14,089 nt of DNA from CAZKTO01 sp964555685 (GTDB lineage: Bacteria; Chloroflexota; Dehalococcoidia; SHYB01): NCBI GenBank assembly GCA_964555685.1, contig CAZKTO010000073.1, positions 1-14,089 on the forward strand, given 5' to 3'. The position numbers and the translations under genes were made by a program. Shown piece by piece: positions 6,601 through 12,925 of the stretch; within the stretch, counting starts at the first letter, position 1, and every line of letters starts with the position of its first letter. The notes beneath the pieces were generated by a model. It saw only the letters and a program-made list of their open reading frames with translations, made no database searches and was not told where the DNA came from.

Positions 6601-6629
6601 TGGCCTCGCACCAACGGAAGGAGGCCCCT

Positions 6630-7787
6630 ATGGCCGGCCCGCTGACCGGGTTCCGCATCCTCGACCTCACGTGGGGGATCACCGGCCCCCTCGCCACCAT
6701 GCTCATGGCCGATAACGGGGGCGACGTCGTCCGCGTCACGCCGCCAGGCGACCCCGACGTGTCGGGGCCGGACCCCTCCGCCTCGCACCCGGGCTACGTC
6801 GTCTGGAACCGCGGCAAGCGGAGCCTCGCCCTGGACCTGCGCCGGCCCGAGGGCGTGGCCGTCCTCCACCGGCTGCTGGCGCAGACCGACGCCCTCATCG
6901 AGAGCTGGCAGCCCGGCGCCGCCGACCGTCTGGGCCTCGGCTACGAGGCGCTCCACGTCCGCTACCCGCGTCTGGTCTACACGTCCGTCTCCGGCTACGG
7001 CCAGCGCGGCAGCGACCGCGACCGCCCCGGCTACGATGGCTTGGTCCAGGCGCGCATGGGCCTCCAGGATATCCAGCAGGGGCACCGCGACGGCCCCATC
7101 TACGCCGGATTCGCCATGCCCAGCTACTCGGCCGCCTTCCTGGTCGTCATCGGCACCCTCACGGCCCTCGTCGTCCGCGAGCGGACCGGCCGGGGCCAGC
7201 ACGTCGATACCTCGCTGCGGGACGGCGCCCTGGCCATGCTCACCATGAACTGGGCCCTGGCCGAGAAGGGCCAGGAGCGCTACGCCACGCCCGTCTGGCA
7301 GAAGCGCCTCCTGGTCGAGATGTTCAAGTGCGGCGACGGCCACTGGCTGCACCTGCACACGGGCGCCCAGGGCGCCTTCGAGCGGCTCGTCCAAGGGATC
7401 GGCGCCAGCGAGTACGCCGGAGTGCCGCTGGACGAGGCCAAGTGGAGCGCGATGTTCGACAAGGCCACGGCGTGGTTCGCCTCGCACACGCGGGAGGAGG
7501 GGCTCGCCATGCTGCGCAAGCAGGACGTGCCCAGCCTGCCCATCCACCCGCCCGGCGAGGCGCTCCGCGACGCTCAGTCCATCGCCATGAAGTTCGCCGA
7601 GAAGGTGCGCGACCCGGAGCTGGGCGAGCTGGAGGAGATCGGCCTGGGCCTGCGCTTCGAGAAGACGCCGGGGGCCATCCAGGGCTCGGCTCCCCGGCCG
7701 GGCCAGCACACGGACGAGCTGCTGGCGACCGCAGGCTACTCGCAGGGGGAGATCGCCGGCCTGCGCCGGACGAAAGTGATCGGTTGA
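6630..7787 (+). CDS. Family III (CaiB/BaiF) CoA-transferase-like protein lacking the catalytic Asp
   Basis: A 385-residue family III CoA-transferase, the group that moves CoA between carboxylic acids through aspartyl-CoA intermediates. ATG 6630 is chosen over an upstream TTG because AAGGAGG (6618-6624) lies 5 nt before it. Family landmarks: LTGFRILDLTWGITGPLATMLMADNGGDVVRV (5-36), NRGKRSLALDL (60-70), GYDGLVQARMG (134-144), RERTGRGQHVDTSL (183-196) and the C-terminal GQHTDELL (358-365). Counting back 25 residues from the RGQ glutamine, where the sister protein and the family have the catalytic Asp, gives Ser165 (FAMPSYSAAF). It probably cannot form the aspartyl anhydride alone. It precedes a second, Asp-containing paralogue, so it may be one subunit of a heteromer. 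Residues 42-46 (PDVSG) are encoded by the 16-bp palindrome. Confidence 0.93.
   Translation: MAGPLTGFRILDLTWGITGPLATMLMADNGGDVVRVTPPGDPDVSGPDPSASHPGYVVWNRGKRSLALDLRRPEGVAVLHRLLAQTDALIESWQPGAADRLGLGYEALHVRYPRLVYTSVSGYGQRGSDRDRPGYDGLVQARMGLQDIQQGHRDGPIYAGFAMPSYSAAFLVVIGTLTALVVRERTGRGQHVDTSLRDGALAMLTMNWALAEKGQERYATPVWQKRLLVEMFKCGDGHWLHLHTGAQGAFERLVQGIGASEYAGVPLDEAKWSAMFDKATAWFASHTREEGLAMLRKQDVPSLPIHPPGEALRDAQSIAMKFAEKVRDPELGELEEIGLGLRFEKTPGAIQGSAPRPGQHTDELLATAGYSQGEIAGLRRTKVIG
6752..6767. repeat. Palindrome CCCCGAC-GT-GTCGGGG, exact copy 3, inside the first CoA-transferase gene
   Basis: Exact copy. It is read in frame as CCC GAC GTG TCG GGG (Pro-Asp-Val-Ser-Gly), in the same phase as the pheT copy. 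It lies in the segment between the N-terminal Rossmann strand and the NRGKRS motif, which varies widely in the family. Confidence 0.9.
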
Positions 7788-7807
7788 TGAGAGTCAAGGG
7801 TTATGGT

Positions 7808-7932
7808 TGTCATTCTGAGCCCCGACAGGTCGGGGCGAAGCCTGCCCTGAGCGTAGTCGAAGGGAATCTGGGGTGGGGACCCCGCTCCAGACCCTTCGTC
7901 GTCCGCCTAAGGCGGGACTCCTCAGGGTGACA
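7808..7932. repeat. 125-bp MITE-like repeat with imperfect terminal inverted repeats
   Basis: The left end TGTCATTCTGAG (7808-7819) and the reverse complement of the right end (7921-7932, TGTCACCCTGAG) match at 10 of 12 bases. The interior carries the CGAAG...GTCGAAGGGAATCT...ACCCTTCG layout of a dispersed element seen in many bacterial genomes. It also has a wobble-paired GC-rich stem around 7871-7890, the short palindrome CCGCC-TAA-GGCGG (7903-7915), and an exact CCCCGAC-AG-GTCGGGG copy (7820-7835). No coding potential is visible. It fills most of the gap between the two CoA-transferase genes. Confidence 0.75.
7820..7835. repeat. Palindrome CCCCGAC-AG-GTCGGGG, exact copy 4, nested in the MITE-like repeat
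   Basis: Exact copy (18 bp with its flanking G/C). It sits between CTGAGC and GAAG of the larger repeat, two blocks that I recall as adjacent in typical copies of that element. Confidence 0.85.
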
Positions 7933-7977
7933 GGAGGGCGTTGACTCCTCGGAGGGAGTGTAGACAAGGAGAAGGCC

Positions 7978-9165
7978 ATGTATGCGCTTGAAGGGCTCAA
8001 GATCGTCGACTTCGGCATCTTCTTCGCCGGCCCCTACGCCGCCAAGCTGCTCGCGGACATGGGCGCCTCGGTCATCAAGGTCGAGTCGCTGACCGGCGAC
8101 CCGCTGCGACGCACCGTCGGCGCCTTCAACGGCTGCCAGCGCAACAAGCGCTCCATCGCCATCGACCTCAAGGCCGAGGAGGGCCAGGCCATCGCCCACA
8201 AGCTCATGGCCGAGGCCGATATCGTCTGCCACAACATGCGGCCCGGCGTCGCCGACCGCCTCGGCATCGGCTACGAGACGGCCAAGGCGCTGCGCCCCGA
8301 CGTCATCTACCTCTACTCGCCGGCCTTCGGCAGCACAGGCCCCCGGGCCGACCAGCCCGGCTTCGAGCCCCTCGTCTCGGCCATGGTGGGCAGCGAGGTC
8401 AGGGCCGCCGGCAAGGGCAACGACCCCGTCGTCTCCATCGGCAACATGGACTACGGCAACGGCCTCCTGGGCGCCTGCGGGCTCCTCATGGGCCTCCTGC
8501 ACCGCGAGCGCACCCGCGAGGGGCAGTACATCGAGTGCCCCCAGCTCGTCTCCGGCATGGTCACCAGCTCGGAGGCCTACTTCCTGCCCGATGGCTCCCT
8601 CTCGCCCCAGTACGAGCTGGACCAGCAGCAGACCGGCTTCGGTCCCCTCTGCCGCCTCTACGAGACCAGGGAGGGCTGGATCTGCGTCGTCGCGCCCAAG
8701 GAGAAGGAGTTCCAGGCCCTCTGCGCGACCCTCGGCGCCCCCGCCCTGGCCCGCGACCGCCGCTTCGCCACGACCGACGCGCGACACCACAACGCCGATG
8801 CCCTGGCCCAGGAGCTTTCCGCCCATTTCAAGACGCGCTCCGCCGGCGAGTGGTTCCGGGCCCTCGACGCCTCCGGCGTCCCGTGCGAGGTCTCGATCTC
8901 GGGCGGCGCCGCGAAGCTGCTGAACGACCCCGAGCACCTGCAGAGCGGCCTCGTGGCCGAGTACCCGCACCCGACGTATGGGCGCATGCGGGAGGTGGGC
9001 CTGACGGTCCGCCTCAGCGAGACGCCGGGGCACGTCTGGGGCCCGCCGCCGCTGATCGGCCAGCACACGCGGGATATTCTGGGCGAGATGGGCTACGACG
9101 GGGCGGCGCAGGAGGACCTGCGGGCGCGCAAGATCGTGACGTGGCCGGAGGCAGTGAAGGTGTAG
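7978..9165 (+). CDS. Family III (CaiB/BaiF) CoA-transferase with catalytic Asp
   Basis: A 395-residue, full-length CoA-transferase. The start at ATG 7978 is supported by AAGGAG at 7966-7971. Motifs: LEGLKIVDFGIFFAGPYAAKLLADMGASVIKVE (4-36), NKRSIAIDLK (56-65), RPGVADRLGIGYE (88-100), the catalytic Asp158 in IGNMDYGNG (154-162), RERTREGQYIE (176-186), and the C-terminal GQHTRDIL (361-368). Asp158 lies exactly 25 residues before the conserved Gln, matching the Ser165 position of the upstream paralogue. The substrate acid is not readable. The upstream paralogue, 190 bp away on the same strand, is the likely partner if this is a two-subunit enzyme like SmtAB or BbsEF. The RDD gene follows after 9 bp and is probably cotranscribed. 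Confidence 0.96.
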   Translation: MYALEGLKIVDFGIFFAGPYAAKLLADMGASVIKVESLTGDPLRRTVGAFNGCQRNKRSIAIDLKAEEGQAIAHKLMAEADIVCHNMRPGVADRLGIGYETAKALRPDVIYLYSPAFGSTGPRADQPGFEPLVSAMVGSEVRAAGKGNDPVVSIGNMDYGNGLLGACGLLMGLLHRERTREGQYIECPQLVSGMVTSSEAYFLPDGSLSPQYELDQQQTGFGPLCRLYETREGWICVVAPKEKEFQALCATLGAPALARDRRFATTDARHHNADALAQELSAHFKTRSAGEWFRALDASGVPCEVSISGGAAKLLNDPEHLQSGLVAEYPHPTYGRMREVGLTVRLSETPGHVWGPPPLIGQHTRDILGEMGYDGAAQEDLRARKIVTWPEAVKV

Positions 9166-9174
9166 AGGGTAGGC

Positions 9175-9807
9175 ATGGCGATTGCCTATTGTCCCCGGTG
9201 CGGGATGGCATGTGAGGGGGAAGGGGCGTTCTGCGTCTCCTGCGGCCTCGACCTGCGGACGGTGCCCACGCAGGGCCAGACGGCCAGCCCAGCGCCGCCC
9301 GCGCCTCCAGGTGCGGCGGCCAGTCCTGAAGCCGGCGCGCCGCCATCCGCTCCCCCGCTGCCAACGCCAAGCGTTCCGCGGGCGATGCCTGCCGCAGTGG
9401 CCCAGCGGGTGGAGTACGCCGGGTTCTGGATCCGCTTTGCTGCGGCGCTGATCGATGGCGTGGTGCTGTGGATTCCGACCGCTATTGTGAACGCCATTGT
9501 GACCGCGTCGGCGAATCCGGCAGTGGGATGGGTGTTCTATATTGTCGTGGGCTGGCTCTACTACGCCCTGATGGAAAGCTCCCCAAAGCAAGCGACGCTG
9601 GGCAAGATGGCGCTGGGCCTGGTGGTAACTGATCTGGATGGCAAACGGATCAGCTTCGGCAGGGCCACGGGCCGCCACTTCGCCAAGTTCATCTCGGCCA
9701 TCACCCTGCTCATCGGGTACCTGATGGTCGCGTGGGATGAGCGGAAGCAGGGCCTGCACGATAAGATCGCGGGGACGCTGGTGGTGAAGACGCGGGGAAA
9801 GTGGTGA
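9175..9807 (+). CDS. Zinc-ribbon plus RDD-domain membrane protein
   Basis: A 210-residue protein. A zinc ribbon (CPRCG at 6-10, CVSCG at 20-24) is followed by a Pro/Ala-rich linker (about 32-72), then an RDD domain: Arg87 and Asp94 in YAGFWIRFAAALIDGVVL, and a late Asp196 in GLHDKIAGTLVV. Three membrane segments are likely at about 88-108, 116-133 and 170-187, so the zinc ribbon is probably cytoplasmic. RDD proteins are poorly understood; some act in transport. The start follows the CoA-transferase stop by 9 bp, with GAGGGTAGG as a plausible Shine-Dalgarno. The link to CoA chemistry may be only positional. The gene is less GC-rich than its neighbours. Its stop is 7 bp from the convergent alcohol dehydrogenase stop. 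Confidence 0.92.
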   Translation: MAIAYCPRCGMACEGEGAFCVSCGLDLRTVPTQGQTASPAPPAPPGAAASPEAGAPPSAPPLPTPSVPRAMPAAVAQRVEYAGFWIRFAAALIDGVVLWIPTAIVNAIVTASANPAVGWVFYIVVGWLYYALMESSPKQATLGKMALGLVVTDLDGKRISFGRATGRHFAKFISAITLLIGYLMVAWDERKQGLHDKIAGTLVVKTRGKW

Positions 9808-9814
9808 CGGGGCC

Positions 9815-10939
9815 CTACGGCACCAGCACGGCCCGCGTCACCGCTGACTGGGCTTGACCGCCGCGCCGCCACTCGCTCTCCCGAAAGGCCCGGCTGATCT
9901 CGGCCAGCGGGTACCTGTTCGACACGATCTCATGGAACGGGTAGCGGTCCTTGGTGCGCACGAGGAAGTCCAGCACCTTCGGGATGATCCACGGGTCGTA
10001 GACGCCCACGCCGATGACGTTGATGCGCCGGTAGACGATGTGCGCCGGCGCCAGCTCGATCTTGTCCACCTGGCTGATGCTGCCAATCTCCAAATGGCGC
10101 CCGCCCGAGCGCACCATCTGGAGCGCCTCCAGGAACGCCGGCGCGAAGCCCACCAGGCCCACCGTCAGGTCGGCGCCCAGGCCGCCCGTCAGCTCCCGCA
10201 CGCGCTGGATGCGAGCCTCGGGCGTCGGGTACTCCGTCATGTCGATGGTCACATCGGCCCCCATGCGCTTCGCCATGGCCAGGCGCGCCCGCTGGCCATC
10301 GATGGAGATCACCTTGGACGCGCCCCGCTCGCGGGCGATGGCCGCGGCGTAGAGCCCCAGCCCGCCGGCGCCCTGGACCACCACCGTCTCGCCGAACTTG
10401 ACGTCCGCCTTCACGAGGCCGAAGGCCACCTCGCTGGCGGCGCAGTTGACCGGGGCCACCATCTCGTCCGTCAGATCGTCGGGCGCCTTGAAGATGTGGT
10501 GGCGCGGGCGCAGGTAGAAGTAGTCGCCGAAGGCCGCGGTGAAGTAGGGCGGCTTGCCGAGAGGGCCCGCCCCCGCTTCGCGGTAGGGGCAGGCGTAGGA
10601 GTCGCCCAGGGCGCAGACAGGGCACTTATAGCAGGGGTAGAAGTAGGCGTAGGTGACCCGGTCGCCCTCTTTCAGCGGCCGCCCGAGCGAGTCGGTGGTC
10701 ACACCCCGGCCGAGCGTGTGGACCCGCCCCATCATCTCGTGGCCCATGAGGGAGCCGCCGGGCGCCTCGCGGCCGGCGCCCATGTCGCCGCGCCAGAAGT
10801 GCAGGTCGGAGCCGCAGATGTTCGCCGCGCCGATCTTGATGAGGACGGCCCCCGGCTCTATCTCGGGCAGCGGGAACTCCCGCAGCTGGAAGTCCTTGTG
10901 GGGGCCCAGGAAGACGGCCACGCGGCCCGACTCAGCCAT
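9815..10939 (-). CDS. Zinc-dependent medium-chain alcohol dehydrogenase
   Basis: A 374-residue MDR-superfamily dehydrogenase. Catalytic-zinc ligands are Cys42 (NICGSDLHFW) and His67-Glu68 (GHEMMG), with Cys166 likely the third. The structural zinc lobe is Cys103, 106, 109 and 117 (CYKCPVCALGDSYAC). The cofactor motif GAGGLG is at 190-195, followed by KVISIDG with Asp ending strand 2, which favours NAD over NADP. The C-terminal half YPLAEISRAF is typical. The start is clear: GAGGAG lies just before ATG 10939. It follows the DUF35 gene on the same strand after a 74-bp gap filled by a hairpin repeat, so cotranscription with the thiolase-like gene is likely but not certain. It would oxidise an alcohol or reduce a carbonyl; the exact substrate is unknown. 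Confidence 0.95.
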   Translation of the reverse strand: MAESGRVAVFLGPHKDFQLREFPLPEIEPGAVLIKIGAANICGSDLHFWRGDMGAGREAPGGSLMGHEMMGRVHTLGRGVTTDSLGRPLKEGDRVTYAYFYPCYKCPVCALGDSYACPYREAGAGPLGKPPYFTAAFGDYFYLRPRHHIFKAPDDLTDEMVAPVNCAASEVAFGLVKADVKFGETVVVQGAGGLGLYAAAIARERGASKVISIDGQRARLAMAKRMGADVTIDMTEYPTPEARIQRVRELTGGLGADLTVGLVGFAPAFLEALQMVRSGGRHLEIGSISQVDKIELAPAHIVYRRINVIGVGVYDPWIIPKVLDFLVRTKDRYPFHEIVSNRYPLAEISRAFRESEWRRGGQAQSAVTRAVLVP

Positions 10940-10953
10940 GGGGGGCTCCTCGG

Positions 10954-11012
10954 CCCTCTCCCCTTACCTCTCTCCGGCCCGGAGAGGGGTCGGCAAGAGG
11001 CCGGGGGTGAGG
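10954..11012. repeat. CCCTCTCC-type hairpin repeat between the DUF35 and alcohol dehydrogenase genes
   Basis: It contains CCCTCTCCCCTTACC, then the near-contiguous hairpin CTCTCCGG-C-CCGGAGAG (10970-10986), then GGGGTCGG and a terminal GGGGGTGAGGG. The order of blocks matches the 6544-6583 copy. It occupies nearly the whole gap between the two genes. Confidence 0.8.
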
Positions 11013-11013
11013 G

Positions 11014-11436
11014 CTACCGCGCCAGGCGCCACTGGGGGAGCGTGATCTGGCCGCTCACGTCCTCGAAGACGACCTCGACGGGCATGCCGACCTTGATCGC
11101 CTCGTTGGGCGCGTCCAGCAGGTTCCCCACCATTCGGACCCCGTCGGCGTCGGTCAGCTCGATGATGACGACGTTGTACGGGACCAGGTTCGCCATCGCC
11201 GGCGCCGGCGGATGGTGGGCGATGGTGTACGTGTAGATCACGCCCTTGCCACTGACGGGCTGCCACCCGTACTCGAACGAGCGGCACTTGAAGCAGACGG
11301 GCACCGGCGGGTGGCGGAAGGTGTTGCACCGGGCGCAGCGCTGGACAACCAGCTGGTGCTGCTTGACCTGCGCCCACCACTCGCGGGTGTTCCAGTCGTT
11401 GACGTCGGGCACGGGGAAGCCGGTGCGGTACGGCAT
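11014..11436 (-). CDS. DUF35-type zinc-ribbon/OB-fold protein, partner of the thiolase-like gene
   Basis: A 140-residue protein with the two-part DUF35 build. The rubredoxin-like zinc ribbon has Cys34/Cys37 (CARC) and Cys48/Cys51 (CFKC). The OB-like fold (about 58-138) contains GKGVIYTYTI, YNVVIIELTDADG and GMPVEVVFEDV. ATG 11436 is chosen because GAGGAG precedes it and because it follows the thiolase-like stop by 2 bp; a longer frame would run into that gene. DUF35 proteins bind CoA-type ligands and pair with thiolase-fold partners (for example the ChsH2 DUF35 domain with Ltp2, or BbsA with BbsB). The same pairing is expected here. Assignment of the family is secure; the pathway is not known. 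Confidence 0.95.
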   Translation of the reverse strand: MPYRTGFPVPDVNDWNTREWWAQVKQHQLVVQRCARCNTFRHPPVPVCFKCRSFEYGWQPVSGKGVIYTYTIAHHPPAPAMANLVPYNVVIIELTDADGVRMVGNLLDAPNEAIKVGMPVEVVFEDVSGQITLPQWRLAR

Positions 11437-11438
11437 CC

Positions 11439-12602
11439 TTATCTCCTCACGATGAGATCGCTGACGGGGGCGACGCCGGGCCCGCCCGCGACGAGGCAGA
11501 CCTCGGCGTTGGGCACCTGGCACGTGGAGGCGCCGCGCATCTGTCGCACCGCCTCCACGACGTGCTCGAAGCCGTGGATGTAGGCCTCGGCCAGGTTCCC
11601 GCCGCTGGTGTTGATGGGCAGCGTCCCGCCGATCTCGACGTTGCCGTTCTCGACGAAGGCCCCGCCCTCGCCCTTCTCACAGAAGCCGTGGTCCTCCAGC
11701 GCCATGACGACCATGCCGGTGAAGTTCTCATACATCTGCGCCACGTCCACGTCGGCGGGCTTGATGCCGGCCCGCTTCCACAGGTCGTCGGCCACGGCCT
11801 TGAAGTTGGCGCTGTCGAAGTCGTCCTTGTTCATGCCGCCGACGCCGTTCCGGTAGCCGGAGCCCTGGGAGGCCGCCATGACGTAGACGGGCTTCTGCTT
11901 CAGGGACTTGGCCCGCTCGACCGAGGTGAGGACCACGGCGCAGGCGCCGTCGTTCTCCTGGCAGCAGTCGTAGAGGCGATAGGGATCGGCGATCATGCGC
12001 GAGCTCTGGTGGTCCTCGATGGTGAGGGGCCGGCCGTACATGACGGCGCGCGGGTTCTTCTGGGCGTGCTTGTAGCTGGCCACGGCCACGGCGCCGAGCT
12101 GCTTGCTCGTGGTGCCGTACTCGTGCATGTGGCGGCGGGCCTGGACGGCGAAACTCTGGGGCGGCGTCAGGAGACCCCAGGGCGCCGTGAAGGAGCCGTA
12201 GGCCGAGGCGACGGCCGGGCCCTTCGCCTGGCCGAACCGGCCGAACTGCCCCTGGGCCAGCGACCGGTAGGCGACGACGTACTTGGCGGTCCCGGTGGCG
12301 ATGGCCAGCATGGCGTGGAGCACGCCGCCGGCCATGCCGCCCCCGCCGCCGCCCCAGTGCAGGCTCTCGAACCGGAGCTGCTTCACGCCCAGGCAGTTGG
12401 CCAGAGTGATGGGCTCCTGGCGCTCGCTGGCGTACGAGCAGAAGCCGTCCACCTCGTCCATCGAGATGCCGGCGTCGTCCACCGCGTTGACGATGGCCTC
12501 GAGGGCGAGGGTCAGCTCGCTCTTCTTGGCCTTGCCCCAGCGCGTGTACTCCGTCTCGCCGATGCCGGCGATGCAGATCTTGTCCTTCAGCTCCCAGGCC
12601 AT
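11439..12602 (-). CDS. Thiolase-fold lipid-transfer-like protein without the nucleophilic Cys
   Basis: A 387-residue thiolase-superfamily protein of the SCP2/lipid-transfer branch. The fold signature includes ICIAGIGETEYTRWG (9-23), DDAGISMDEVDGF (42-54), YENFTGMVVMALEDHGF (291-307), NTSGGNLAEAYIHG (331-344) and AGGPGVAP (372-379). In true thiolases a loop before the long central helix carries the acyl-accepting Cys. Here that loop is LHWGGGGGGMAGG (81-93), a run of six Gly with no Cys. The C-terminal CxG Cys is also missing, while His343 in the GHP-like position survives. A Claisen thiolase is therefore unlikely. A retro-aldolase like Ltp2, or another CoA-ester chemistry, fits better, and its DUF35 partner starts 2 bp downstream. 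The Shine-Dalgarno is weak (GGCGGGA). It is first in its operon. Confidence 0.93.
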   Translation of the reverse strand: MAWELKDKICIAGIGETEYTRWGKAKKSELTLALEAIVNAVDDAGISMDEVDGFCSYASERQEPITLANCLGVKQLRFESLHWGGGGGGMAGGVLHAMLAIATGTAKYVVAYRSLAQGQFGRFGQAKGPAVASAYGSFTAPWGLLTPPQSFAVQARRHMHEYGTTSKQLGAVAVASYKHAQKNPRAVMYGRPLTIEDHQSSRMIADPYRLYDCCQENDGACAVVLTSVERAKSLKQKPVYVMAASQGSGYRNGVGGMNKDDFDSANFKAVADDLWKRAGIKPADVDVAQMYENFTGMVVMALEDHGFCEKGEGGAFVENGNVEIGGTLPINTSGGNLAEAYIHGFEHVVEAVRQMRGASTCQVPNAEVCLVAGGPGVAPVSDLIVRR

Positions 12603-12649
12603 GTGCGTCCCGCCTTTCCGCTCGTGCCGCTCCCGGCCATGCGGCTCAA

Positions 12650-12678
12650 AGAGTAGCCCAGGGGCCTGCCGGTGTCAA
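12650..12678 (-). promoter_or_regulatory. Promoter of the thiolase-like operon
   Basis: TTGACA (12678-12673) and TACTCT (12655-12650) on the minus strand have a 17-nt spacer and lie 48 bp before the ATG at 12602. The -35 box is inside the left arm of the 12671-12711 inverted repeat. Confidence 0.65.
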
Positions 12679-12711
12679 CGAATGGGCCGGGGGCTGTTGG
12701 CTGTTGACACC
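12671..12711. promoter_or_regulatory. Inverted repeat holding two divergent -35 boxes; operator candidate
   Basis: The perfect 9-bp arms GGTGTCAAC (12671-12679) and GTTGACACC (12703-12711) are separated by 23 bp. Each arm contains a consensus TTGACA on opposite strands. One dimeric regulator bound here could control both directions. The symmetry may instead be partly a by-product of two good -35 boxes, although the match runs beyond the hexamers. Confidence 0.5.
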
Positions 12712-12732
12712 ACCAGCGCCCGTTGCTAGCCT
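12704..12732 (+). promoter_or_regulatory. Promoter of the amidohydrolase relic and alpha/beta-barrel gene
   Basis: TTGACA (12704-12709), a 17-nt spacer, and TAGCCT (12727-12732). Initiation near 12739 would leave a leader of about 17 nt before the ATG at 12756. Confidence 0.6.
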
Positions 12733-12755
12733 GGGGCCGCGCTTCGAGGCACCCC

Positions 12756-12887
12756 ATGGCAGACTACCGTATCATCGACGCCAAGTCCCCCGGAGCCGTG
12801 GCCGCCATCCGGGACCGGTCTGATCTGTCCGCGGGATCCAAGCGCAAGATTCTGGGCGAGAACGCCGCCCGGCTCTACCGGCTGTGA
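12756..12887 (+). pseudogene. 43-codon C-terminal relic of a family-2 amidohydrolase, possibly expressed as a micropeptide
   Basis: The frame reads MADYRIIDAKSPGAVAAIRD, followed by DLSAGSKRKILGENAARLYRL and a stop. The ending KRKILGENAARLY is a hallmark of the C-terminus of amidohydrolase-2 (metal-dependent hydrolase) proteins. Those have roughly 300 further residues upstream carrying the barrel and metal ligands, and all of that is absent. A good plus-strand promoter and a GAGG six bases before ATG suggest the remnant is still transcribed and perhaps translated. I read it as a deletion remnant whose promoter or start has been joined to the tail. A functional short peptide cannot be excluded. 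The alpha/beta-barrel gene follows after 38 bp. Confidence 0.65.
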
Positions 12888-12925
12888 AGGGTCAAGGAAC
12901 AAGCAGCGCGATCAAGGAGGCAGCG

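Noticed and set aside
6476..6629. T-box or phenylalanine attenuator upstream of pheS
   Set aside because: The predicted leader is too short, and no T-box core, Phe-codon-rich leader peptide or terminator/antiterminator pair was found between the promoter and pheS.
7941..7966. TTGACT with TAGACA before the second CoA-transferase as a promoter
   Set aside because: The spacer is only 14 nt, so this is not a credible sigma70-type promoter. Transcription from the upstream gene is simpler.
7810..9759. 649-codon open frame on the minus strand opposite the second CoA-transferase and RDD genes
   Set aside because: It spans two well-supported genes, the intergenic repeat and a convergent boundary. 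Its composition is low-complexity, as expected for an antisense frame in GC-rich DNA.
9854..11236. 460-codon plus-strand frame opposite the alcohol dehydrogenase and DUF35 genes
   Set aside because: It is antisense to two genes with clear zinc-binding motifs and Shine-Dalgarno sequences, and it encodes no recognisable domain.
6630..12602. A complete anaerobic benzylsuccinate pathway
   Set aside because: CoA-transferase pair, SDR and thiolase/DUF35 parts echo that pathway. However, there is no glycyl-radical synthase, acyl-CoA dehydrogenase or hydratase, and the genes are on different strands and units.
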